Made by a program: the position numbers and the translations under genes
Notes under the pieces: generated by a model
What the model was told of the DNA's origin: nothing
Seen by the model: only the letters and a program-made list of their open reading frames with translations
The model's database searches: none
Assembly: GCF_017945865.1 (NCBI RefSeq)
Contig: NZ_CP072829.1
Span: 62,001 to 126,000 of the forward strand
Origin: Xiamenia xianingshaonis
Lineage (GTDB): Bacteria; Actinomycetota; Coriobacteriia; Coriobacteriales; Eggerthellaceae
Direction: 5' to 3'
DNA length: 64,000 nucleotides
Part shown: positions 61,401 through 64,000 of the stretch, in pieces
Layout of the letters: each line of letters starts with the position of its first letter
How positions within the stretch are numbered: the first letter of the stretch is position 1

Positions 61401-64000
61401 GCCAAGCTCGATCTGTCCAGCGCCTTGAAGACCATGGGCTGGCTGAAGGACGTCGACTTCACGTTCTATCAGCCTGACGGGCGCAAGTTCGTCATCAACG
61501 TGCCGGCCGACTCGCCCATCCTGACGCCGGACGAGACGGGCAATTACACCATCGATCTCGACAGCGTGTGGGGTTCCTACGGCGTGGTGACCAACATCGG
61601 CAAGCGCTATGACCGCCAGGAAGACGTCCAACTGACGTTGCCCAAGGCGGAGGATGCCGACCCGGATGTGACCGTGACGGCCAAGCTGACTTACGGAGAA
61701 GGCTCGAACGTTGCAAGCGTGGCCTACGCCACCACCACGACCGACGGCGAGGGCCACACCTCCACGTTCGACCACAAGCGGGCGGTCGGCCGTCAGCAGG
61801 AGGAGATGAGCGCCAACGGCGAGAAGAAGACCGTCGTCCTCTACAGCAACGTCGACGCGGAAATAGGCCGCTATACCATCGACGTTCCGCCGGATCCTGC
61901 GCGGGTCAACACCGTGTCGCTCGTGTTCGCCGGCGAAGGCGAGATAGCTGCCCGCACCGTTGAAGGCACGCTGAACTACAACGATGCCGGCCAGATCACA
62001 TCGGTGTCCTACCAAGTCGAGCAGACGCCGGCGACGCGAGAGCTGAGCTGCAGCCAGAAAGAGCATGGGCACGGTGATGCTTGCTACACTGACAAGGCGC
62101 TGACCTGCCAAGATGCCGAGCACACCCACGACGATAGCTGCTATATAGCCGTTCCGGCCGTCATGGAAACCAAGACGCTGCAAGCTGTCGACGGCCCCAT
62201 TGACGTGACCCCCGGCACGGAGCAGACGCTTACGTTCGGCCTGGGTGCCGAGGAAGACGCCGGCACCGTTTCGGTCGAGAAATTCCTGCAGCCGGCCAAG
62301 GAAGAGCCTGCTGACCACAGCGTGTCCGTCGCTTCGGACGACCATCTGTGTTCTATCAGATTCTTGACCGGTCCCGAGACCGCTTATGACAAGAAGACGC
62401 ACGACGGCAAGGATATTGATCCTGGCCTGACCGCCTACGGCATCAGCGACTGCTACCTGAGCCGCATCGACTTCAACTACAACAACATCGAGCCTTCGTG
62501 GTGCCCGGATTACACGGACAACAACAAGATGGCCGCCACCGCCAACAAGAGCCGCGTCGATGCGCCGGGCGACGCCTTGGGCGAGCTGGTCGTCACCGCC
62601 ACCGGTCGTACCGACTGGTACAACTCGGTCGGCAACACCGCCTCGTACGGCAATCGCTGGAACGGCACTGCCGGCTACTACGGCTACAACAACGACTCCG
62701 GCCATTCCTATGGCACCAACGAAACCCGCACCCCCTGCGTGCTGCCCTATGTGACCACCTATACCTATTACAGCTACAATCGCGGATTCAACTATTACTA
62801 TCCGCACACCAATCTGCTGCACGCTCGCTTGGCGCTGCGCCAGGTGGGCGCCTTCGACACGCGCGGCACCATGGACGGCACGGTGAAGGACGTCAACAAC
62901 AGCTACGCTACCAACGTGTGGGGCAACGCAGGCGAAACCAACAAGCTGCGCTATTACGATGCCGTGCGCTCCTGCGCCGCGCTGTCGGTGGCGCGTCCGG
63001 CCATGGAAACGCACGCCTACGTGCGTTACGGCAACGTGGACAATTACACCGGTGCCAAAGTCAGCGACTCCACGGTCAACGACGGTGATCGCGCCGAGGT
63101 CACCGTGCCTTATGGCAAGACGTTCAACTTCTGGACCACGCTGCGCAACCAAAGCAGCGTCTCCAAGCTGGACGACACCGACGTGACCATCGACTTCCCG
63201 GTCGAATGGGAAGTCGACATCAAGGCCGACAAGACTCTGGGCGAGAAGCAGCTCAACGGCGCCAAGATCGTCAATGGCAAGATCAGCACGTACACGGGCT
63301 TCCACGCTATCGACTATCGCATTTCCGGTGCCTATATCGCCACGTTCCCGGCCGACAAGATCGGCAAGATTCGCATCTTCGGCTACTCGCCGAAGCAGAT
63401 CAGCGCGGGGGTTCGGCAGGAGAATCCTGGTGCGAAGCTGAACGTGCGCAAGCTGGTGCTGAAGCCGTACTACGAAGGCGACCGTCTGGCCGGCTTCGAG
63501 CTGGACTACACGACCGGCAAGCAGGCCCTCGACCCCACGACCGTGCGCAGGTTCCCGCTGGAAGCCAACGGCGACTTCCACCTGACCGAGCGGCAGGTGG
63601 TGCAGCTGGGCATTCAGGTGCCTACGCAGTTCCAGCTGTGGGGTTGGAAGGACATGCAGGAAGACCTGTTCCAGGGCGACATTCCGCAGGCCACTGAGAC
63701 GACCACCGTCCTGTCTCCATCCATTGAGAACCAGAAGATCCACATCAAGGGCTTTACCGACAATTACTTCGAGTCGCAGCGCACCATCACGGTGACCACG
63801 GCCAACCATTTGGATTGCTTCCGCGATGCTCCTCTTGACCTGCCGTCCATTTCCGAAGGCGGCAAGTTCTCGAACGGCGAGTACATTTTCAACAACGCGG
63901 AGGACGACTACACCATCTCTCGGCGGGATCGTTCGCTCTACTTCGTGTCGAAGATGTACTACGACGTGGTGGCTCGTTCGGCATACGCTGACGTGTTGAG
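40479..64000 (+). CDS. Giant secreted modular protein, at least 7,840 residues, runs off the window
   Basis: One frame stays open from an ATG with a strong GGAAGGAGG site to the right edge. It has a 54-residue polar N-extension, then KLPSK and a hydrophobic stretch (about 61-80) ending AEA, a likely signal peptidase site near residue 83. Next come an acidic Ala/Asp region, beta-rich domains to ~660, a Glu/Asp/Gln linker (~661-750) and a helical segment (~880-1005). The main body (~1,900-5,450) repeats a divergent module: GxG[WY]RF at residues 1947, 2224, 3394, 3803 and 5054, related forms near 3043, 4452 and 5413, and a W-x-x-G-[YF]-L-x-N-type motif after many of them. A coiled coil (~5,495-5,845) and more beta-rich domains follow. 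Tandem CX4HXHX3CY motifs start at C7191. It is probably a cell-surface protein or adhesin. The anchor would lie beyond the window. The function is unknown. Confidence 0.85.
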   Translation, partial: MSEHTTSTQLQTPGSNQNVETPLGTTEFDIAANYAANMSRFGQSGLSMGTTPRQMKLPSKVLAIVLSILIGLTSWNSISIAEARSIVIPDDATSLASSPADEGADAQAEDKAAQDGGDEDKGDKPDGDEDPASDYSEFLPADLVDADQVLPSLSESLTSKTTAGALTAAAVEAENKNKNNADKLDVEKTLQDAFGERFAYTLTPSGALKASDGSHQIGGSSVVLDASLGNLAATLDGGYLGGAEDGDAVVLTFEAPYVYQRTGNANGEDDKEGDLTASSESSTESELKAEAAAGLEPATELKAATDAGNVTVAADGIEYVQTLSHEEWLANGGDKEGGRVALSASDLPQGWTAWTEHDGKYLKATPESLQEGLSGRIVLRYEGAQDDNGVTVKETRGQLTADVAMPSLVATIAGEVPAIVELPIRGGFMVDSYTAADNADANDIYYSYIKNDAATVWVDNAEPAATFVAEATAVFDQPVMHENMGFATYVVTVEPVTEDVTEKGYTVRVSDTPDAEGKSGLVANGVVALDVTGMTDEEIAAIDPTDTETFQDLNIAEVEKVTEGVAEASFKLEGGVELDAEDEASEGKLYFAVPYRAESLNLPEGAEWYDATSLTFNVTASLNAKLVQEEDLADAEQAEDALESEGAEYACTPLTQEVWFYPYKESADDEPSADEQQPAADEQSEPADEQLAKDEQPANDLLTDELQPKEEATQSEEKTGEQTEEGPTQEDVEQLQETLAESFEPTGTEDLQFTEQLLPMFFSVCSPALYAMAPTSEYKLQDAFYDPTILAEGMSTTIGENVYLVNTHETPQLSLQVLGSGAANGYWGGYSLYDSTYYGTYTKTGSEHVGKGKDEGGQSVDLYLDTYTYSPNAQGSNSDDVDKAIGEAEKNPSFVKQFKALWDETSGVTDEYVVAAKEAYYTAQNAVAGKQTNVDNLKAVCNDPNSTEAEKNAAAEALSKDEPQLAKLKNDLTNAENAFKKLKIDRYNSMKEIEGYEEMGTELELHVPYLTKTENGKGLRSVYSYAEWRRANNNQNGYDVGADDTKQRGMPLPGSEPFYAAYLGGNAGSILLNWSVYLRVPSGALLCLDEYLTPGNESGAALTMEQTVQKAFKAGEITETDVTDLAGIDFTQGLTGQIVFRWHGGQDKPTTTGFDETMYMSGLNQKVPSCEIRMLGDIPENSGGDVLLGGRVHSWTVPGTVPKVYYPDGVRGHRHSAEVGEKRSSSIRRITLLKTNLTWESSYKAISKNVLFDRYNYMVYKVTTKNTSTGTAEIDHLEYFFEVTNTSGDGGQGMTPQDLMTYYYNKDGDAVTNLFNDSQKPVFVDDAGTIQYVGKPNAGGVLIYNTTNWLDKDYQELDMRTFSNLDSIMARAAARPKKYTTVVEKNTAGETEGDGGSDGTQNVGTTTLQYVTDTDAQHPIQSTFDDQGRPVINTPSIPYQTNGQTGMINFKVFGDRELAEKVHGAFGGHLHPQDKVQITGVPLYGSGVVTEEADKTTTVAKRDQSDVSGAGTYTFIMAVPYTTNITRTINGSMGDGYYVELEPRTTIRFGGADTFDGDYSWSDKEKNVKAKFGVPEGSMSNEKYVIEKTMADGVEQQTEKAASSRSYLGYPQTYKITNIKTAGNMPLYGQDPESSTAGPEIIDTLPKYFRLYNLEFDIKSTHEDPTDVLKEYFDTKNGQEFKEVIDHYKEVIEVLENGEQRLTKVPVKKTVLVGDFIDGVQSDSSQNEFAVNTSVAQFQVYSANHSDNAEEVEANPVLYNWINLGAPQYVPNSTVRDGTNAAGDPLYRHTFRLGGTTKETSLAALMKKRGIASVSGISRNLGDTEDLDYKFSGQIRLVMKTPLESGQTLPVTVRVNGTLLLPLYNYMNTSVLNYGLRKWDFVGQKYVSEMDTSPSANAIFNDAIATTPTISGTALSMSKKPYDADAAIGQQPTAQNADRQPIFERSGAGWRFEFGNSSLSKMEPAKLSLNTIYESKVEGYEGTGFAVDSVNISRGALENGVIDKITFTYKAKEGTEWKTRTASYGKNELVGTEKKNTLNSFLWAYEKKGTDTLSGQDYDYGLVITPDAWMNGYLTNVTVHFEEFAGSAYAAKDGNGNIIPNYIEIVGTPKELDTMSLTGAFQTTYEEFDKQFEGRNAKASSVVSFESRKAPYNPDVSVEGMRESVTLGQSDAVVGNWEYKRNNKNQILNTSGQIWQGNGDTKAIELKDDGKTKKRLEGYIGDPGTGWRITVSNQSNYDIGEAVLKAGFVLSGSEGANKYISSDPKYLNKNIPFLTKGCLDYEASHIVVSPALWKKNSEEVTRNKVDQFGSPIKKADGTYEMETVTEEVLHGGAFGDVVLEYYNVKYDDSKNPLAEDQQQRMKIKIPGHYLRAVTGVYSSDDIKALDRAEKNARLDVIAQMQHQEGGIQYTQEQEAELKAAEDAAKAKLRRQMELADDAMPSDQQQTSLNQVAQEARNRMIAALGDQIKCRSDIQAKINQAGETARADKIVALGLGSAAKAEAESFGITITGAGTEDTKDDNFVDIDLEKLASLEGGLPAEFAVYESGVLQSEMKEVGNEQRVILPENYYLLDFSMNFSDFGNGLTQQSGAYVDIYGSVVNQAEMWVGASFGTNYVMPKWNSARDNKGVIDGMPYPAKADPIIYSAGHQNYVEPDSKGSLNHVKLFYNQNDAGAANKSKKGNYISYTEGGPEIGIHGATVPELNYAYYDYASGFRTYANNFTKYTMNLGGTLKISLLNKATMRDERERALDKNEKVVGFQTEQLILSEALYNQPKNQDEYVKCDGPNGEDAQYHTFAGTVQDAYIEYYSLDPSDTTLHKQPLKELFEWLYQKRIEKDKDGKTIYVDPNPDEPIPQPEWTFADAEDGTSEKRSLVTKDADNNVVIDWEAWHKGYLWNVVIDYSKFNNWVDERTNGYVEMRGRATDRDTFQVKSNFKTHQAVEEWTRGWTSSVKMRAVLPPIRPNTNIGAYGSNIPEYAGANTPEIEQPGMPDVRTLRVNKEGLKLDYPLGTSEKQRYDAHYWTQYPAASSEIKVTKPIAYRLEENAGYRAKVFNRSNHPMYYGAKLTIGNITPRWDESSFSNGKKPGQAMERNLGYHTKYFTVSKGLLNSTKLDNIVIRYVPENARRFYSGEGNSAVAPPLAPDAYDLKAQNEIKFDKAKLTEMLSKLTKDGDGNYTQDLQIPASEWGNGDAYCFILDFDYVEAGVDEDDKAWVDLFGYSIDSADVSNGTDPYYAESTDYNPSMNQRDVAHIGELHGWGCYGGGNIIRDRYLGYNAYVGNYYVVVEADTDFRAVYPRPAWSEQHSGGRTPMTQHAGNPWIPENTNVSPLDIPDSATGEQTYNVDQANLYAIVGMPGTTLTAKSYYDESIDTALAALKKKDPANLGEGTKTYWGEDGAGYRFNFSNPGRKMFESELKIGTTKTKYSTDVKGNITYGPTPAGTEMANAELPSLFDDKEAYENAVRGFETKALSVTKTLVENSNINRIVLTYYERPDKVLPGVTPSKKTLVLKFEEGMTNTHMPETTEYFPADAEKRTVKRADYLKDGNLVIPWDVWGKGFLTNVTIRFDYVMNGMGTEARGQEGETYVDLWGMTNDVRDMPLSAWFGCDYKHNPQWHYRVNEPTRPYGTNVQNYQLYSDLTPGEGRGDSSRWAGHNGWPNNWPNGQHDPSGFVDGYTRVGDFVQYMTDGETLSNVTEDESWYAADRMPQFKRMVAEWKSYWRGGDVFQKGAVTSWLYGRIPEVDETVAATTFMRSTAPASDVGYDDTASGVKQDGTPDNGDNPQKLKFDTANSDATSGTTGYYNEKGSGFRFTIGNNSTKFDMNKAYFATEKIPYVEKLAHMPKVLNDEGKEFGVKLVVDKRGDITKATIPAAEEGKDPTVVENPVVKSETVGGKTVKKLYKPAANDKTKPGELIGTLQYDTELANFTTEHVVLSKDLFERSKVKDVTLWFREVGKNADEKITINGEALMGFMKDGGASSFFEKEQPALYQDDPWFNSLCVEAPTYELHDASGNKVEAAVRVNKAGRIVSVQYPASKDEEASTPEHSVAVVAVKDAAGDAYTLYKRNNERTYEGGDVGEKIGTAVRTSQPSDGTKARFALETQTKVYGTDGEELNVATWNNDVPTSVMVNNPNYNPDNPGSKPEKIEVPVQVKYGDDKLTGTKCQIIYSIPEQPAPEEGQTEPKPAPEPQILGCIYEEVLETGDAAMCIDGQGNLVINKDAWGGHYFRNIEMRLRDFENKAAHATNPFIEFYGTGTYRWVGDDIYATFRTDWNTPWWNTNNKNYSCYHHTDYYGRIYNVTNYNTWAQQQLNAACTGVHTPYNSYPWNFNYNGTAFNYNPFHDYRGPFSYKSSTAVSNNAPYSAVSYARLNIALQPIRPYVSLYSYKDALKNNLSAVTPATMSNGDKEGRALQNLQNSDGNSIQVYTPSSSSYYQDGRWNTSVYWNSQPRADYLNESVGYRAVVTNNSRYDIESGGTLRLGNMIPVWNVNAPALLGNLGFRTTKLTISRKLYEAMKDDVRDDAGNLVTGSGGTVQTKNGIRSITFNWYDKGAKANAQSVVNQWSRNNSGYSYFTARHNPTAWHNSPLDYSNVSGSQIHSTTYTAEQVESWFEKGEDLPKYRVTDNTQFFVKNVYVDTEEPHSVIVNYEQPLVMAPRALEDTDGDGVADDEPAPIAVEDLTASNLMVPTGDMLANLYDGKLDSYARNPVSAKERYYQVGVANGQRPTLYVADPNKAGEYVAVDLVRTVDAPAQYLQDDSGNEVLAQMPEGVNAADFKITKTGNGNGGSSFTDQNGNAVVLVTKVVDDEEGTATYRDANGAVLAIATKTEAGGATTYTNAEGATITFDETRLVQILMQPEQYHYDYTIQGEKTWGIKRLANGDLQLDPIKWMDGDLCGVVIEFDNFRQKTIGYDQSIDFFGYSIDSPDVNKLNILGDRWCVNCGFDSNDESDVAQYYDMFYDSVKLMADFHTAYPIPGWNHLSYRNDTAKVGEYDGQTSYDVTSYNEITRTRDYAEIFAHVPASSQKVRAKSYFKSDAAVKPYDSDVSLNDTTQAYYNYYGAGWRFTYTNYHNPSTIYSNNNNNRRMWAPDNYVYDRDYEMFDNYVTVGVMPNDLVPNGELGDYRNLRRCYDAAYVTISNGLLTAWTWDKVPGGSLGNAVKTVAFKAFVKNPDTGVEEYKTYVYTLEQLLEAGAVFDADKNLVIPAEAWGEGYFSELRVDAKHFNKGVTENSKANIDVLGRVDTSQRNVTLESHFTTNYKESGHLTGQKFSGDWDYDGRERYLYVTSQNKRLGDAYGSWWDRGDTRQGIGASLDGKKVNSANLFKTLGFNHANWHFFVNDTTLAQDSLWGWETDTLSNGMDLYDKATLIARIDPTKPRIGARTFVYAEKPGDTSTKGMEYSKDEQPDSSTMLETMMGSTNSGWRFVLSNDSDYGMDSGRITIGTSYSKMVRNGNDIGTQGNVVNNNSNYDGGNFIYGEFVEGQWRGFDIDTIFLNNKAVNAALAGKIEERKAEEAAAVESEIWAIVDQLKSANISGSDAELYERAKESYEQKVDQEKYAAEQAKKAQEEAEADAERAHQQAVERKLNDLKAVEEEKSEDDPTRIWDEKVLTQQAEAAVTAEEQLASEAAARVANAAVKGKAAAGSKQNWTGLQGDIATIVANLTAGLKEGVVTEENRQAMTNAATEAYKAAVDANRVSAASTQAIAKAQALFVPLPQVTHEIHYTDEQRSFAVTEDMRTTAIDEIVNDMRSHLAVGEALSNANEQAIRAAAAEAFNATVATKAKERQDEIDYNDQIDALAAKILASIKNTIDDPAVARVQAKNQIDAERAEQLAAENEAAAEAARVKTATRVAGYERNVPGYHVAPQIDEAYLQQLTPDEVKAMLDGYTAEIYTTDKTPAVTNGVPANSTAKTVRRMQSDGTYANETMYVPSTYTRTYKVNLKDFLVATPIMKGKLDASGKPVMDPKTGKQKMEQAGYDYTIAIPSEKVWQTDNQYVLRIVVHLPSFAANVGWNKDASNMEDTTDASNAFIELYGAPTRATVMALNATFGTDYKSDGPGIENWNKNRLSWTIDGDHAKMLPLTAVPAIKTYFNWSGGRTTATKTAPESWRETDDAHKPIANALVRNVPYRWGEGNPQYTNEQNEMFPEKAWYEYILTNHSKSTADDGYVDLAINGMYKLTGNDGDKAGLQVTEVRGFVGKELQIDGFYRYTDQTGKAVKTKRNLTLAMPNDSDDEVVDVTLDKDQTVIKATLERDPESHKVTGLSYLPNNSLRGALPTHVDIADAVEEPAAELDHGQTVTTTTLFITDPGDTDEKLRYGTFVTRTGTFEPDEERSIYLYSGDTLGTTPVPAVIVRNAEGVVTSLAYTPSGAEEPTEVMISSSELSTEYLPNQNVVRTTYTLHTAGEAEDTPVKFAEFSVDDPIPMTTEYALVSIAGETGEDDAETEPVLAEITRRNYTYTDDQGAPQHDTSIISMIYWPNVPEGAEAPVPVTIDFDHVKNPTRQDQFYTIYTRADESAEGAVFGTYVLTDAPAPEQTEGFKWTNRGGKIAELWFYDYETNVPHKDLAEYTTNNGSQHWTYWVDKDNGSIYHKQTGAAAEDQSKTQHPMARIILSDAAVEWLLKNTGVTLSNASNYEATMSIGLDKEAFLKMKEALGNDVVLREKDGQFDYKEPANVRLKYTQMAAEMYLDYPEADAHGKPTMDQSKLHTNTSLTARVYGDVKTHGDRTTVTDPYHYNQFMSSTMYYFPLSRLYGNIERTSVKGLNVIKYAGASKASAFKNGSVVTADLTRNDAGAITQVKYVNTERYGLTTRSVEHVIAVGSDKVLPTTEIVGGTPTVTKKKHTLYDAKGKEIGTFTETVGTNPPAQVSLTITNGRPTNPDTETVPEVLTNSSRANSGNQGVVSVSNKADGTGYVFTIRNTTRARSDKAQLSVLFESVSPKVKRMLTTPQEARANFADGTDGDLDHDDFYEDYGVVRGYKTAKLDLSSALKTMGWLKDVDFTFYQPDGRKFVINVPADSPILTPDETGNYTIDLDSVWGSYGVVTNIGKRYDRQEDVQLTLPKAEDADPDVTVTAKLTYGEGSNVASVAYATTTTDGEGHTSTFDHKRAVGRQQEEMSANGEKKTVVLYSNVDAEIGRYTIDVPPDPARVNTVSLVFAGEGEIAARTVEGTLNYNDAGQITSVSYQVEQTPATRELSCSQKEHGHGDACYTDKALTCQDAEHTHDDSCYIAVPAVMETKTLQAVDGPIDVTPGTEQTLTFGLGAEEDAGTVSVEKFLQPAKEEPADHSVSVASDDHLCSIRFLTGPETAYDKKTHDGKDIDPGLTAYGISDCYLSRIDFNYNNIEPSWCPDYTDNNKMAATANKSRVDAPGDALGELVVTATGRTDWYNSVGNTASYGNRWNGTAGYYGYNNDSGHSYGTNETRTPCVLPYVTTYTYYSYNRGFNYYYPHTNLLHARLALRQVGAFDTRGTMDGTVKDVNNSYATNVWGNAGETNKLRYYDAVRSCAALSVARPAMETHAYVRYGNVDNYTGAKVSDSTVNDGDRAEVTVPYGKTFNFWTTLRNQSSVSKLDDTDVTIDFPVEWEVDIKADKTLGEKQLNGAKIVNGKISTYTGFHAIDYRISGAYIATFPADKIGKIRIFGYSPKQISAGVRQENPGAKLNVRKLVLKPYYEGDRLAGFELDYTTGKQALDPTTVRRFPLEANGDFHLTERQVVQLGIQVPTQFQLWGWKDMQEDLFQGDIPQATETTTVLSPSIENQKIHIKGFTDNYFESQRTITVTTANHLDCFRDAPLDLPSISEGGKFSNGEYIFNNAEDDYTISRRDRSLYFVSKMYYDVVARSAYADVL

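Noticed and set aside
46545-63809. Very long open frames on the minus strand opposite the giant gene (for example 46545-49646, 55602-59342, 59622-63809)
   Set aside because: They are antisense shadows of a GC-rich coding frame. They lack ribosome sites and read as Val/Arg/His-rich, low-information proteins, while the plus frame has a start signal, a signal peptide and repeated motifs.

Overview
This window looks like chromosomal DNA of a GC-rich, anaerobic actinobacterium of the class Coriobacteriia, most likely family Eggerthellaceae. That placement is an inference from gene content: a LuxR-type regulator with a large membrane-spanning N-terminus, an aldehyde:ferredoxin oxidoreductase, a Tat-exported molybdenum/iron-sulfur/NrfD respiratory module, Fhs-FchA-FolD one-carbon genes and a YtrA-type GntR/ABC pair. 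I cannot name the species. I see no insertion sequence, prophage, CRISPR array or rRNA. One tRNA gene (Leu, anticodon CAG) is present.

Layout. 0.2-4.3 kb: membrane LuxR regulator, divergent IscU-like protein and an unknown protein. 4.4-12.2 kb: redox block, with an aldehyde oxidoreductase facing away from a Tat-type iron-sulfur protein, a molybdopterin enzyme, its four-cluster electron-transfer subunit and an NrfD membrane subunit. 12.4-14.2 kb: ferritin and a ZIP metal transporter. 14.8-17.9 kb: FabH-like ketosynthase, orphan response regulator, type III pantothenate kinase. 18.2-22.3 kb: formate-THF ligase, FchA, a FolD without its cyclohydrolase residues, and a TorD-like chaperone. 22.6-24.9 kb: GntR regulator with an ABC exporter. 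25.5-29.6 kb, minus strand: small membrane protein, thioesterase, RecN, a terminated RNA with a tiny leader ORF, methyltransferase. 29.9-38.9 kb: SNF2 helicase, TatC/TatA, a fused MurT-GatD, TraX-like protein. 39.3 kb: tRNA-Leu.

From 40,479 to the right edge one reading frame stays open for at least 7,840 codons. It encodes a secreted or surface protein made of divergent repeats, coiled coils and a tandem Cys/His motif. A leader of roughly 300 nt with strong predicted RNA structure precedes it. This is the most unusual feature of the window.

The genes fit together in three ways. The Tat translocase (33.8-35.4 kb) can export the two Tat-type redox proteins, and the TorD-like protein may chaperone a molybdenum enzyme. 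FchA can supply the cyclohydrolase step that FolD appears to have lost. A family of about 250-bp elements with terminal inverted repeats occurs three times, each time between convergent transcription units.
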